Shown in pieces: positions 27,611-38,216 of a DNA stretch of 64,000 bases. Source of the stretch: Curtobacterium sp. MCSS17_015 (GTDB lineage Bacteria > Actinomycetota > Actinomycetes > Actinomycetales > Microbacteriaceae); contig NZ_CP126256.1 in assembly GCF_003234265.2 (NCBI RefSeq), forward strand, positions 1,302,001 to 1,366,000. The letters are read 5' to 3'. Each line of letters opens with the position of its first letter. The stretch's first letter is position 1. Below the pieces are notes generated by a model. It did not search any database. It saw only the letters and a program-made list of their open reading frames with translations, and had not been told where the DNA came from. Position numbers and translations under genes: made by a program.

Positions 27611-29001
27611 ACGGGATCCGGCAGTTCGCGCCCACCGTCCTGGTCGCGGCGCTGGGCACCACCTTCGGCTCGGCGCTCGTCATCGCGCCGGGCATCGTCA
27701 CCGAGGCGATGTCCGCCACCGGGCTCGACGACGTCGGGGCGGTCGAGGAGATCCTGTCCGTGATCGGGTGGCTCTTCCTCGGGATCGCCCTCTACGTCGG
27801 CGCCATCGTCACCGCGAACACCTGCGCGACGCTCATCGCAGGGCAGACCCGCGTGATCGCACTCCAGCGGCTCGTCGGTGCCTCGGGCGCGACCCTCCGG
27901 GCGCGGATCACCCGGACCGGGTTGCTCGTCGGACTGCTCGGCGCCGTCACCGGTGCCGTGGTCGGCACCGGCCTGTCCGCCGTCTTCGTCGCGGTCCTGC
28001 GCGGCAACGGCTTCCTGCCCGACCGCTCCTACACGCTCCTGCCGTGGGAACTCGTGCTGCCCGTCGTCGCCGTCGTCCTCGCCACGTGGGGGGCCTTCGC
28101 GGCCGGCTCGCGTCGCGTGCTCACGGTCACGCCGCTCCAGGCGCTGTCCTCGAGCGTCGAACCCAGCCACGAGGACGTCCGGTCGGGCACCGCACGCAAG
28201 GTCTGGGCCATCGTCCTCATGGCCGGCGGCGCGCTCCTCGCCCTGGTCGGGCTCGCCCTCAGCGCCCTCACGCCGCTCGCCGTGCTGCCGGCTGCCCTCG
28301 GCGGCTTCGTGTCCTTCGCCGGGGTCGCGGTCGGTGCGACGATCGTGATGCCCCCGGTCCTGCAGGCCATCGGCCGGATCGGGGCGAACGACCCCGTGGT
28401 CCTGCTCGCGGGCCGCAACGCCATGCGCGCGCCGGCCCGGTCCTCCCGCGCCACGATCGGCCTCGTGATCGGCGTCACGCTCCTGGTGACCTTCGCCGTC
28501 GCGCTGGGCATCATGCAGCACGTCACCGAGTCCACGCTGTCCGGGCAGAGCGGCATCACGCCGGCGATGCTCGAGGAGCAGCGGGGCTTCTTCGCGCAGC
28601 TCAACGCGGTGGTCAGCGTCATCGTCGGGTTCTCCGCCGTGATCGCCGCCGTCGGGGTCGTCAACGCGCTCGCGCTCGGGGTGCTGCAGCGCCGTCGGGA
28701 GCTCGGGCTGCTCCGCGTGCTGGGCCTGACCGGCGCGCAGGTCCGCCGGATGATCGTCACCGAGGCCGTGCAGATGGTCGTGGCGGCCGTCGTCACCGGG
28801 CTCGTGCTCGGCACCGCGTACGGCTGGCTCGGCGGACAGACGCTGCTCGGGACGCTCGGCTCGCCGGTCACGCCGGTCCTGCCGCCGCTGACGATCGCGA
28901 TCGTGGTCGTCGGCGCGCTCGTCCTCGCGGTCGTCGCGACCGTGGCACCCGTCCGGCGGGCGATGCGCGTGCCGCCGACCGAGGCGCTCGCGGTCGACTG
29001 A
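27607..29001 (+). CDS. FtsX-like ABC transporter permease
   Basis: A membrane permease with 464 residues and about eight helices in two FtsX-like halves; the first begins around residue 15 and the second has LRVLGLTGAQVRRMIVTEA (about 375-395), the usual coupling region. It works with the ATPase just before it. With the adjacent two-component system it probably forms a drug- or lipid-efflux/envelope-stress module; the substrate is unknown. GTG 27607 overlaps the ATPase stop. A strong hairpin follows. Confidence 0.9.
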   Translation: MNGIRQFAPTVLVAALGTTFGSALVIAPGIVTEAMSATGLDDVGAVEEILSVIGWLFLGIALYVGAIVTANTCATLIAGQTRVIALQRLVGASGATLRARITRTGLLVGLLGAVTGAVVGTGLSAVFVAVLRGNGFLPDRSYTLLPWELVLPVVAVVLATWGAFAAGSRRVLTVTPLQALSSSVEPSHEDVRSGTARKVWAIVLMAGGALLALVGLALSALTPLAVLPAALGGFVSFAGVAVGATIVMPPVLQAIGRIGANDPVVLLAGRNAMRAPARSSRATIGLVIGVTLLVTFAVALGIMQHVTESTLSGQSGITPAMLEEQRGFFAQLNAVVSVIVGFSAVIAAVGVVNALALGVLQRRRELGLLRVLGLTGAQVRRMIVTEAVQMVVAAVVTGLVLGTAYGWLGGQTLLGTLGSPVTPVLPPLTIAIVVVGALVLAVVATVAPVRRAMRVPPTEALAVD

Positions 29002-29021
29002 CCGGTCGAGGTCGTCGCCGG

Positions 29022-29075
29022 GACGACGGACGGGAGGCACGGTGCCGGTCGGCACCGCGCCTTCCGTCCGTCGTC
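29022..29075 (+). terminator. Terminator after the FtsX permease gene
   Basis: GACGACGGACGG (29022-29033) pairs with CCGTCCGTCGTC (29064-29075), and the inner 13-nt arms also pair with one mismatch and one G-U, giving a stem of about 25 bp and loop GGTC. No T-run. Confidence 0.8.
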
Positions 29076-29113
29076 CACGCGTCACACGGTGGGCCGTGCG
29101 CCGCCTCCGGTGC

Positions 29114-29119
29114 TAGCGT
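29114..29119 (+). promoter_or_regulatory. -10 box of the leu leader/leuA transcript
   Basis: TAGCGT, 7 nt before the ATG of the leader peptide at 29127, so the transcript would begin at the leader-peptide start codon. Confidence 0.6.
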
Positions 29120-29121
29120 GA

Positions 29122-31008
<1,887 letters not shown>

Positions 31009-31049
31009 CGCCGCGGCGGCTCACTCGCCGTGGTCGCACCCGTTCCGCC

Positions 31050-31079
31050 CATCGCGCCCCGTTCCGACGGGGCGCGATG
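31050..31079 (+). terminator. leuA terminator (13-bp perfect stem)
   Basis: Arms 31050-31062 and 31067-31079 are perfectly complementary around TCCG. No T-run. Confidence 0.75.
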
Positions 31080-31171
31080 TGCGTCCGGTGGCGCATCGCA
31101 GCGCAGCCGGGAGGCGCGGTGCGGCTCGGCAGTGTCGGCGGTGGCGAGCGGGAGGTGTCGGCGGCGCGGGG

Positions 31172-31177
31172 GATACT
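31172..31177 (+). promoter_or_regulatory. -10 box of recO-uppS (leaderless)
   Basis: GATACT, 6 nt before ATG 31184. Confidence 0.5.
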
Positions 31178-31183
31178 GGGGAC

Positions 31184-32041
31184 ATGCCGCTGTACCGGGA
31201 CGAGTGCGTCGTGCTGCGCACCCACAAGCTCGGTGAAGCCGACCGCATCGTCACGATGCTCAGCCGGGAGCACGGCAAGATCCGCGCCGTCGCGAAGGGC
31301 GTCCGGCGCACGGCATCGAAGTTCGGCTCGCGGCTCGAACCGTTCATGGTCGTCGACGCCCAGTTCTACGAGGGCCGGTCGCTCGACATCGTCACGCAGG
31401 CCGAGTCCCTGGGCGCGTACGGCGCCCGCATCGTGGCCGACTACGGCGCGTACACGGCAGCGAGCGCGATGGTCGAGACCGCGGACCGGCTGAGCGAGGC
31501 GGACGCCGGACTGCAGCAGTACCTGTTGCTCGTCGGGGCCCTGCGGTCGCTGTCGCGCGGGGAGCACCAACCGAGCGCGACCCTCGACTCGTACCTGCTC
31601 CGGGCGATGAGCATCGCCGGCTGGGCGCCCTCGTTCAGCGACTGCGCGGTCACCGGGGAGCCCGGGCCGCACTCGGCCTTCGTCGTGCAGCTCGGCGGCG
31701 TCGTGGCGGACGCGGCCGCGCCTCCCGGCACGCCCCGCCTGGACCCGGCGACGCTGGCCGTCCTCGGGCAGCTGCTGGCGGGGGACTGGGGCAGTGTCGA
31801 CGCGACCGACGAGCGCACCAGGTCGCGGGCCTCCGGCGTGGTGGCGGCGTACGCCCAGTGGCACCTGGAACGATCGCTCAGGTCGTTGCCGCACGTCGAC
31901 CGCACCGAGCACCCCTCGCCGCTGGCGCCGCACCCCGGCGGAGTGCCGGCGGCGGTCGCAGCGGTGCCGGCGCCTCCCGTGCCGACCCCGGACGACCACG
32001 GCCCTGATCCCGCCCCCGGCCCCGAAGGAACCCGCGCATGA
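31184..32041 (+). CDS. recO: DNA repair protein RecO
   Basis: Loads RecA at gaps together with RecR. It has 285 residues: an N-terminal OB fold (about 1-80, starting [22 protein letters not shown]), a helical region, and a C-terminal part ending in a Pro/Ala-rich tail. In mycobacterial RecO I recall two CxxC pairs as a zinc site; here the first reads C154-A-V-T157 and the second region reads [12 protein letters not shown] with no Cys, so the site appears lost. ATG 31184 is fixed by the -10 box. It overlaps uppS by 4 nt, an arrangement conserved in actinobacteria. Confidence 0.92.
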   Translation: MPLYRDECVVLRTHKLGEADRIVTMLSREHGKIRAVAKGVRRTASKFGSRLEPFMVVDAQFYEGRSLDIVTQAESLGAYGARIVADYGAYTAASAMVETADRLSEADAGLQQYLLLVGALRSLSRGEHQPSATLDSYLLRAMSIAGWAPSFSDCAVTGEPGPHSAFVVQLGGVVADAAAPPGTPRLDPATLAVLGQLLAGDWGSVDATDERTRSRASGVVAAYAQWHLERSLRSLPHVDRTEHPSPLAPHPGGVPAAVAAVPAPPVPTPDDHGPDPAPGPEGTRA

Positions 32042-32838
32042 ACCCTCGCCGTCCCGCCGCCGAGCCGGAACCCTTCCTGCCGGTCGACTGGACGGGCGAG
32101 CAGCCGCCCACCATCCCGAAGCGCTTCGTCCCGGAGCACGTCGCGATCGTGATGGACGGCAACGGCCGGTGGGCGAACCAGCGCGGGCTGACGCGGATCG
32201 AGGGGCACAAGGCCGGCGAGGCCTCGTTGCTCGACGTCGTCGCCGGGGCGATCCAGATCGGCGTGACGCACGTGTCGGCCTACGCGTTCTCGACGGAGAA
32301 CTGGAAGCGGTCACCCGAAGAGGTCCGCTTCCTCATGGGCTTCAACCGGGACGTCATCCGTCGCCGCCGCGACCAGCTGCACGAGTGGGGCGTCCGCGTC
32401 CGGTGGGCCGGTCGGACCCCGCGGTTGTGGCGCAGCGTCATCGACGAGTTGCAGACCGCGGAGCAGATGACCGCGGACAACGACGTCCTCACGCTGACCA
32501 TGTGCGTCAACTACGGCGGCCGCAACGAGATCGCGGACGCCGTGCGCTCGATCGCGGACGACGTCGCCGCCGGACGCATCAAGCCGAGCCAGGTCACGGA
32601 GAAGACCCTGGCGAAGCGGCTGTACGTCCCCGAGCTGCCGGACGTCGACCTGTTCCTCCGGAGTTCCGGCGAGCAGCGGACGAGCAACTTCCTGCTCTGG
32701 CAGTCGGCCTACGCCGAGATGGTGTTCCTCGACCGGCTCTGGCCGGACTTCCGCCGCTCCGACCTCTGGGGAGCGATCGAGGAGTACGCCAGCCGCGACC
32801 GTCGGTACGGCGGCGCGGTGGACACCCCGACGGCCTAG
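32038..32838 (+). CDS. uppS: Isoprenyl (undecaprenyl) diphosphate synthase
   Basis: A cis-prenyltransferase that makes the long-chain polyprenyl diphosphate carrier for cell-wall synthesis. It has 266 residues. Catalytic Asp40 is in [12 protein letters not shown]; also seen are AFSTENWKR, the substrate-binding [15 protein letters not shown] and the C-terminal WPDF. It overlaps recO (ATGA). The chain length made (C50 or C55) cannot be read here. Confidence 0.95.
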   Translation: MNPRRPAAEPEPFLPVDWTGEQPPTIPKRFVPEHVAIVMDGNGRWANQRGLTRIEGHKAGEASLLDVVAGAIQIGVTHVSAYAFSTENWKRSPEEVRFLMGFNRDVIRRRRDQLHEWGVRVRWAGRTPRLWRSVIDELQTAEQMTADNDVLTLTMCVNYGGRNEIADAVRSIADDVAAGRIKPSQVTEKTLAKRLYVPELPDVDLFLRSSGEQRTSNFLLWQSAYAEMVFLDRLWPDFRRSDLWGAIEEYASRDRRYGGAVDTPTA

Positions 32839-32859
32839 CCGCCCGCCCCGACGGGCGGC
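32838..32859. terminator. Bidirectional terminator between uppS and the LysR gene
   Basis: GCCGCCCG (32838-32845) and CGGGCGGC (32852-32859) pair around CCCCGA, starting on the last base of the uppS stop. Confidence 0.6.
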
Positions 32860-32896
32860 GCCGAGCCCCGGCTCGCGCAGCGGACCGACCATCCGG

Positions 32897-33838
32897 TCAG
32901 GCGAGGAGGTGCGCCGCGGAGCGCACGGCGTCGAGCGCCGCCCGGACGCTCGGCACCCGGTCGGCCCCGCGGGCGACGACGACCTCGACACGGCGGGCAA
33001 GGTCGTCGTCCACGGGGTCGACGGCGACACCGGCGGGGACGACCGCGGTGGCGAGCGCCAGCCGGGGGAGCAGTGCGACCCCGAGTCCGGCAGCCACGAG
33101 CCCCACGACCGCGGCCGCGTTGTCGGTCTCGAGAACGATGTCCGGCGTGAACCCCGCCGTCGCGCACGAGGCGAGCAGGTGACCACGGCAGCGCGGGCAA
33201 CCGCCGATCCAGCGGGCGTCGCGGTGGGACGCGAGGTCCACGACGGTGGAGCCACCGGCGCGGACGGGGCCCGGGCCTCCCGGTCGGCTCGCATCGGCCG
33301 GCGTCACCAGCGCCAGCGGGTCGCGGCCGAGCGCGCGGGTGACGAGGCCGGGGTCCGGGACGGTTCCGACCTCGTCGCCGACGTAGGTGAAGGTGAGGGC
33401 GACGTCGACCGCGCCACTGCGCACCAGGTCGAGCGCCTCGGGTGGTTCGACCTCGACGTACGAGGTGTGCACACCCGGGGCCGTCGCCGCCATCCGGGCG
33501 AGCACCGCGGGGACGAGGGCCGACGAAGCGCTCGGGAACCCGGCGAGCCGGACGCGGCCGCGGGTGAGTCCGCCGACCGCGTCGAGGTCCTCCCGTGCGG
33601 CCGTCAGCGCCGCCTGCACGTGCAGGGCGTGGTCGGCGAGCACCTGGCCGGCGTGCGTGAGTGTCGCACCACGTCCACCGCGGAGGACGAGTGCGTGCCC
33701 GAGGCGCTGCTCGGCCCGGGTCAGCAGCTGGCTCACGGCGGGCTGGCTCGACCCGAGTGCGGCGGCGGCGCGGGTGATCGAGCCACCGTCGGCCACGGCG
33801 CGGAGCACCCGGAGCAGCTGCGGGTCGATCTCGTCCAT
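32897..33838 (-). CDS. LysR-family transcriptional regulator
   Basis: A 313-residue DNA-binding regulator: N-terminal winged HTH (about 15-60, GSITRAAAALGSSQPAVSQLL) and a C-terminal periplasmic-binding-protein-like effector domain (about 85-300). ATG 33838 is chosen because TAACAT lies 6 nt upstream; a GTG at 33841 is one codon further up. It is divergent from the class V aminotransferase gene with about 70 bp between, so that gene is the likely target. The effector is unknown. Confidence 0.9.
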   Translation of the reverse strand: MDEIDPQLLRVLRAVADGGSITRAAAALGSSQPAVSQLLTRAEQRLGHALVLRGGRGATLTHAGQVLADHALHVQAALTAAREDLDAVGGLTRGRVRLAGFPSASSALVPAVLARMAATAPGVHTSYVEVEPPEALDLVRSGAVDVALTFTYVGDEVGTVPDPGLVTRALGRDPLALVTPADASRPGGPGPVRAGGSTVVDLASHRDARWIGGCPRCRGHLLASCATAGFTPDIVLETDNAAAVVGLVAAGLGVALLPRLALATAVVPAGVAVDPVDDDLARRVEVVVARGADRVPSVRAALDAVRSAAHLLA

Positions 33839-33844
33839 CACGTG

Positions 33845-33850
33845 ATGTTA
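33845..33850 (-). promoter_or_regulatory. -10 box of the LysR gene (leaderless)
   Basis: On the minus strand TAACAT lies 6 nt before ATG 33838. Confidence 0.5.
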
Positions 33851-33909
33851 CCGGTGGCACAACGAACAGCCCCTGGTGTGATGACGTCTGCGGGGGGAGC
33901 CTGTCGGAC

Positions 33910-35016
33910 ATGGACTCGTTCCCCGACGGCCGCGGCTACCTCGCGGCGTGCACTGCAGGCCTCCCGACGCTCGGCACCCTCGCCGCGCAGCGCGCCGACC
34001 TCGACGCGTGGTCGCGCGCCGAGACGTCCCCCGCCCGCTACGGCGCCCTCGTCGAGGAGGGGCGCGCCCTGTTCGCCGACCTCGTCGGCGTCCCGGCGGC
34101 GCGGGTCGCGACCGGCTCCCAGACGTCGGTGATGGCCGCCGTCGTGGCCGACGCCCTGCCCGACGGGGCCGAGGTGGTCGTCCCCGACGGCGACTTCAGC
34201 TCCGTCGTGTTCCCCTTCCTCGTCCAGTCCCATCGCGGCGTCCGCGTCCGCAGTGTCCCCCTCGACCGCCTCGCCGACTCCGTCGGACCCGACACCGCAC
34301 TCGTCGCCTGGTCCGCCGTGCAGTCCGCCACCGGGGTCGTCACCGATCCCGAGCCGGTCGTCGCGGCCGCCCGACGCGTCGGTGCGCTCACCCTGTGCGA
34401 CCTCACCCAGGCCGCCGGCGTGCTGCCCGTGTCGGCGGCGCCGTTCGACGTGACGCTCACGCACGCGTACAAGTGGCTCTGCGCCCCGCGCGGCGTCGCC
34501 TTCATGACACTGTCCGACACCGCGCTCGGCCGGCTCCGCCCCGTCCAGGCCGGGTGGTACGCGGGCGAGGACGTGTGGTCCTCCTGCTACGGCCCGACGA
34601 TGCGCCTGGCCGACGACGCCCGCCGCTTCGACGTCTCCCCGGCCTGGCAGGCGTGGCCGGGCGCCGTGGCGGCGCTCCGGCACGCGGTCTCGCTCGACCC
34701 GGGTGCGGCCTGGAGGCACGCCACCGGTCTCGCGGACCGGCTCTGCGACGCGCTCGGGTCACCGCGGCAAGGTCGCACTGACGCTGCCGCTGCCGCGGTC
34801 GGCACCGGCGTCGCGGCCGGCAGCGGTGCGGACGGGCAGGCGATCGTCACGTTCCCGGATGCCGACGGGACCCGGCTGCGCGGCCTCACCGCCGCAGGGC
34901 TCACGGCCTCGGGACGGGCCGGACGGCTCCGCATCGCGTTCCACCACTGGAACGACGAGGACGACGTGACCGCCGTGGCGGCGGCGTTGGCGGGGCTGGA
35001 GCCGGCCACGTCGTGA
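33910..35016 (+). CDS. Class V PLP-dependent aminotransferase (cysteine-desulfurase/kynureninase-like)
   Basis: A 368-residue fold-type I PLP enzyme. Asp164 and Gln167 (LCDLTQAAG) and the Schiff-base Lys188 in THAYKWLCAPRG are as in class V aminotransferases. The substrate is not clear: the family includes cysteine desulfurases, kynureninases and isopenicillin-N-epimerase-like proteins, and no catalytic Cys loop typical of IscS is evident. ATG 33910 has a G-rich Shine-Dalgarno (33892-33899) about 10 nt upstream. It is divergently paired with a LysR regulator. Confidence 0.85.
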   Translation: MDSFPDGRGYLAACTAGLPTLGTLAAQRADLDAWSRAETSPARYGALVEEGRALFADLVGVPAARVATGSQTSVMAAVVADALPDGAEVVVPDGDFSSVVFPFLVQSHRGVRVRSVPLDRLADSVGPDTALVAWSAVQSATGVVTDPEPVVAAARRVGALTLCDLTQAAGVLPVSAAPFDVTLTHAYKWLCAPRGVAFMTLSDTALGRLRPVQAGWYAGEDVWSSCYGPTMRLADDARRFDVSPAWQAWPGAVAALRHAVSLDPGAAWRHATGLADRLCDALGSPRQGRTDAAAAAVGTGVAAGSGADGQAIVTFPDADGTRLRGLTAAGLTASGRAGRLRIAFHHWNDEDDVTAVAAALAGLEPATS

Positions 35017-35060
35017 CCGGGACGAGCGGTGGCGGAGCCGGGGCGGGCCTCCCGGGCCGC

Positions 35061-35066
35061 TAGCAT
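35061..35066 (+). promoter_or_regulatory. Candidate -10 box of glyS
   Basis: TAGCAT, giving a ~50-nt leader with AGGAG (35111-35115) before the GTG. Confidence 0.45.
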
Positions 35067-35121
35067 TGCCGGGTCCGCCCGCAACACCGAGCACCCAGCT
35101 CGGCGAACACAGGAGCTCCCC

Positions 35122-36507
35122 GTGGCACAGCCCTCCCGTCTCGACAGCGTCATCGCCCTGGCCAAGCGCCGTGGGTTCGTCTTCCAGTCGGGGGAGATCT
35201 ACGGTGGCTCTCGTTCCGCGTGGGACTACGGGCCCCTCGGCGTGGAGCTCAAGGAGAACATCAAGCGCCAGTGGTGGCAGCGGTTCGTCCGCGGCCGTGG
35301 CGACATGGTCGGCCTCGACTCCGCCGTCATCCTGCCCCGTAAGGTGTGGGAGGCCTCCGGCCACGTCGCGACCTTCACCGACCCGCTGGTGGAGTGCCTG
35401 CACTGCCACCACCGGTTCCGCGAGGACCACCTGCTCGAGGCGTTCGAGGCGAAGAAGGGCCGCGCCCCCGAGGGCGGCATGGCCGAGATCGCCTGCCCGA
35501 ACTGCGGCACCCGCGGCGAGTGGACCGAGCCCCGCGAGTTCAGCGGCATGCTCAAGACCTACCTCGGCCCGGTGGAGTCGGAAGAGGGCCTGAACTTCCT
35601 CCGCCCCGAGACCGCGCAGGGCATCTTCGTCGACTTCGCGCAGGTCGTGACGACCAGCCGCATGAAGCCCCCGTTCGGCATCGGCCAGGTCGGCAAGGCG
35701 TTCCGCAACGAGATCACACCGGGCAACTTCATCTTCCGCACCCGTGAGTTCGAGCAGATGGAGATCGAGTACTTCGTGCCGCCGGCCTCGGCCCAGGAGC
35801 ACTACGAGCAGTGGATCGCCGACGCCGTCGCGTTCTACACCGACCTCGGCATCGACCCGGAGAACCTGCGCCGCTTCGACGTGCCGGACGGAGAGCGCGC
35901 GCACTACTCCGACGCGACCGCCGACATCGAGTACCGCTTCGGCTTCGCCGGCACCGAGTGGGGCGAGCTCATGGGCGTCGCGAACCGCACCGACTTCGAC
36001 CTGAAAAACCACATCGAGGCGTCGGGGCAGGACCTCCGGTACTTCGACCAGGCCGCCAACGAGAAGTACGTGCCGTACGTCATCGAGCCGTCGTTCGGTT
36101 TGACCCGTGCGCTCATGGCGTTCCTGCTCGACTCGTACTCCGAGGACGAGGCTCCGAACGCGAAGGGCGGCGTCGACAAGCGCACGGTCCTGCGTCTCGA
36201 CCCGCGCCTGGCGCCCGTCAAGGCCGCGGTCCTGCCGCTGTCCCGGAACGAGCAGCTCTCGCCGGTCGCCCGCGGCCTGGCCGACGACCTGCGCAAGAAC
36301 TGGAACGTCGACTTCGACGACGCCGGGGCGATCGGTCGCCGCTACCGTCGCCACGACGAGATCGGCACGCCGTTCTGCATCACGGTGGACTTCGACACGC
36401 TCGAGGACAAGGCCGTGACCGTGCGCGAGCGCGACACCATGGGCCAGGAGCGTGTCTCGCTCGACCGCCTGCAGGGGTACCTGGCGGAGCGGCTGCTCGG
36501 CGCGTAG
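35122..36507 (+). CDS. glyS: Glycine--tRNA ligase (dimeric type)
   Basis: A class II synthetase that charges tRNA-Gly, 461 residues in a single chain (the alpha2 type, not the alpha2beta2 type of E. coli). Seen: motif 1 region [27 protein letters not shown], motif 2 [21 protein letters not shown] (in parts: FRNEITPGN and FRTREFEQ), motif 3 [10 protein letters not shown], and a C-terminal anticodon-binding domain. A zinc-like CX2C pair (CLHCHH and CPNC) lies in the insert. GTG 35122 has AGGAG at 7 nt. A 60-nt palindrome follows. Confidence 0.96.
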   Translation: MAQPSRLDSVIALAKRRGFVFQSGEIYGGSRSAWDYGPLGVELKENIKRQWWQRFVRGRGDMVGLDSAVILPRKVWEASGHVATFTDPLVECLHCHHRFREDHLLEAFEAKKGRAPEGGMAEIACPNCGTRGEWTEPREFSGMLKTYLGPVESEEGLNFLRPETAQGIFVDFAQVVTTSRMKPPFGIGQVGKAFRNEITPGNFIFRTREFEQMEIEYFVPPASAQEHYEQWIADAVAFYTDLGIDPENLRRFDVPDGERAHYSDATADIEYRFGFAGTEWGELMGVANRTDFDLKNHIEASGQDLRYFDQAANEKYVPYVIEPSFGLTRALMAFLLDSYSEDEAPNAKGGVDKRTVLRLDPRLAPVKAAVLPLSRNEQLSPVARGLADDLRKNWNVDFDDAGAIGRRYRRHDEIGTPFCITVDFDTLEDKAVTVRERDTMGQERVSLDRLQGYLAERLLGA

Positions 36508-36553
36508 CGCGCTGCGTTCGACGCCCGCGGCCCTTCCGGCGCCGATCGGACTC

Positions 36554-36613
36554 GCACGACAGGAACCGCCCCGGACCACGGGATCCCGTGGTCCGGGGCG
36601 GTTCCTGTCGTGC
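36554..36613 (+). terminator. 60-nt perfect palindrome after glyS
   Basis: Bases 36554-36583 are the exact reverse complement of 36584-36613. As RNA it would form a ~28-bp stem with loop GATC. No T-run follows. It is 47 nt after the glyS stop, so it most likely acts as its terminator. Confidence 0.85.
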
Positions 36614-36681
36614 CCAGTCGGACGACGCCGGGCCGCCCGACCCACGGGGAATGCCGCGCCCGTGCCCGCGTTGAGCTCAGC

Positions 36682-37401
36682 ATGAACGACTCCGTGAAGG
36701 TCGATGTCTGGTCGGACATCGCCTGCCCCTGGTGCTACATCGGCAAGCGCAAGTTCGAGGCGGGCGTCGCCGCGTTCGGCGGACCGGTCGAGGTCGAGTA
36801 CCACTCCTTCGAACTGAGCCCGGACACGCCCGTCGACTTCGAGGGCACCGAGGCCGAGTTCCTCTCGCAGCACAAGGGCCTGCCGGTGCAGCAGGCCCAG
36901 CAGATGATCGACCAGGTCGCCGGCATCGCCGCCCAGGTCGACCTGCACTACGACTACGACGCCCTGCGGCACACGAACACCGTCAAGGCGCACCAGGTGA
37001 TCCACGTCGCCAAGCAGCACGGCAAGCAGCTCGAGATGGTCGAGCGCCTCTTCGCAGGCTACTTCGAGCGCGGCGAGCACGTGGGCCAGGACGAGTCCCT
37101 CGCCGACCTCGCCGCCGAGGTCGGACTCGACCGCGACGAGGTGATCGCCACCCTCCGCGACGACGCGCAGCTCGCGGCCGTCCGTGCGGACCAGGCGCAG
37201 GCGCAGGCGTACGGCATCAACGGTGTCCCGTTCTTCGTCATCGACGGCAAGTACGGCGTCTCCGGCGCGCAGGACCCGGCCGCGTTCGAGCAGGTCCTCC
37301 GCCAGGTGGTGGCGCTCCGGGAGTCGACCCCGGCCGAGATGGCCGAGGCCGCCCAGCGCGCCGAGGACGACGCGGCAGCGGACGCCGAGGTGACCCGATG
37401 A
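36682..37401 (+). CDS. DsbA-family oxidoreductase (FrnE-like)
   Basis: A cytoplasmic thioredoxin-fold protein, 239 residues, no signal peptide. The CXXC site is CPWC at Cys15-Cys18 in SDIACPWCYIGKRKFE, and the cis-Pro is in INGVPFFVIDGKYGVSGAQ (in parts: GVPFFVIDGKYG). It belongs to the FrnE/2-hydroxychromene-2-carboxylate-isomerase-like branch of DsbA. ATG 36682 gives the standard N-terminus; an earlier start at 36610 lies inside the terminator. It overlaps the small gene downstream (ATGA). Confidence 0.92.
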   Translation: MNDSVKVDVWSDIACPWCYIGKRKFEAGVAAFGGPVEVEYHSFELSPDTPVDFEGTEAEFLSQHKGLPVQQAQQMIDQVAGIAAQVDLHYDYDALRHTNTVKAHQVIHVAKQHGKQLEMVERLFAGYFERGEHVGQDESLADLAAEVGLDRDEVIATLRDDAQLAAVRADQAQAQAYGINGVPFFVIDGKYGVSGAQDPAAFEQVLRQVVALRESTPAEMAEAAQRAEDDAAADAEVTR

Positions 37402-37565
37402 CGGGCGCGTCGGTCCCGCTGTCCGGTGGGTCGGGCCTCCCGGCTGGCTCCGAGAGCCGGCCTGCGCTGCTGACGTTCGTGACGCCCGGCGGCGCCCCCG
37501 TCTGCGAGGGCGACTCGTGCTTCGTGCCGGGTGCCGAGGGGGACTGGTCCGAGGTCCCGGACTGA
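37398..37565 (+). CDS. Small Cys-containing protein coupled to the DsbA-like gene
   Basis: A 55-residue open frame starting with an ATG that overlaps the stop of the DsbA-like gene by 4 nt. The N-terminal third is low-complexity (Gly/Ser/Pro), then LLTFVTPGGAPVCEGDSCFVPG with two Cys in a CX4C spacing (residues 36 and 41), and an acidic end. I do not recognise the family. The coupling and the two cysteines suggest it could be a substrate or redox partner of the DsbA-like protein; that is inference. It might also be chance read-through in GC-rich DNA. Confidence 0.55.
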   Translation: MTGASVPLSGGSGLPAGSESRPALLTFVTPGGAPVCEGDSCFVPGAEGDWSEVPD

Positions 37566-37639
37566 CGCCGTCCTCGTTCGCGCCCCGGTCCGCACACTGC
37601 GCCGGGTTCCCGCGGGGTGCCGTCGGCGGAGCCGGGCCG

Positions 37640-37668
37640 ATCGCCGGTCCGGGCGCGTGGCCGGCGAT
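37640..37668. terminator. Weak bidirectional hairpin between convergent genes
   Basis: ATCGCCGG (37640-37647) and CCGGCGAT (37661-37668) can pair across 13 nt. Confidence 0.3.
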
Positions 37669-37680
37669 GCGGGACGCTCC

Positions 37681-38169
37681 TCAGGGGCGCGCCGGCTCCT
37701 CGTCGGTGATGTCGGCGACCGTCGCACCGTAGGCCGCGACGAGTGCGTCGCCGTCCACGAAGGCGCTCGCGCCGTGGCGCCCCGCGCCGAGGGCGACCCG
37801 CCGACCGAGCACGCGCTCGTCGGCGAAGACCGGCAGCTCGCCCGTCGCGCCGATCGGGGTGATGGTGCCGCGTTCGTAGCCGCTGGCCTCGAGGGCGGTG
37901 GCCGCGTCGGGCATCGACAGCTTGTTCACGCCGACGACGGTGCGGAGCTTCTTCCAGGCGATGCTCCGGCCCCCGGGGACCAGCGCGAGCAGGAACCCGC
38001 CGTCGTGCCGTTTCACGACCAGGGTCTTCACGATGTCGCCCGGGTCGATGCCGAGCAGGGCCGCGGCGCCCTCGAGGGAGTCGGCTGCGGGACGCTCGAC
38101 GACCTGGACGTCCAGGCCTCGGGCGGCGGCGTCGGCATCGAAGCGGGCGACGGCGGCGGGAACGGTCAT
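37681..38169 (-). CDS. YbaK/EbsC-family aminoacyl-tRNA deacylase
   Basis: A small soluble protein, 162 residues, of the family that removes wrongly charged amino acids from tRNA (for example Cys from tRNA-Pro). Seen: VKTLVVKRHDGGFLLALVPG, IAWKKLRTVVGVNKLSMPDA and GTITPIGATGELPVFADE, covering the usual core including the conserved Lys in the KTLV motif. The specificity is unknown. It has its own -10 box and is divergent from dusB, with 47 bp between the starts. Confidence 0.88.
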   Translation of the reverse strand: MTVPAAVARFDADAAARGLDVQVVERPAADSLEGAAALLGIDPGDIVKTLVVKRHDGGFLLALVPGGRSIAWKKLRTVVGVNKLSMPDAATALEASGYERGTITPIGATGELPVFADERVLGRRVALGAGRHGASAFVDGDALVAAYGATVADITDEEPARP

Positions 38170-38176
38170 GTGGAGA

Positions 38177-38182
38177 ACGCTA
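38177..38182 (-). promoter_or_regulatory. -10 box of the YbaK-like gene (leaderless)
   Basis: On the minus strand TAGCGT lies 7 nt before the ATG at 38169. Confidence 0.55.
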
Positions 38183-38216
38183 CCGGCGGGCGGCGACGTG
38201 GGAGGATGAGGAAGGT

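Noticed and set aside
34759..37080. Minus-strand open frame (773 codons) opposite glyS
   Set aside because: Shadow of glyS and the DsbA-like gene, and it spans the 60-nt terminator palindrome.
36682..37565. DsbA-like gene plus small frame as a toxin-antitoxin pair
   Set aside because: Neither protein shows toxin or antitoxin features; the first is a clear thioredoxin-fold enzyme.
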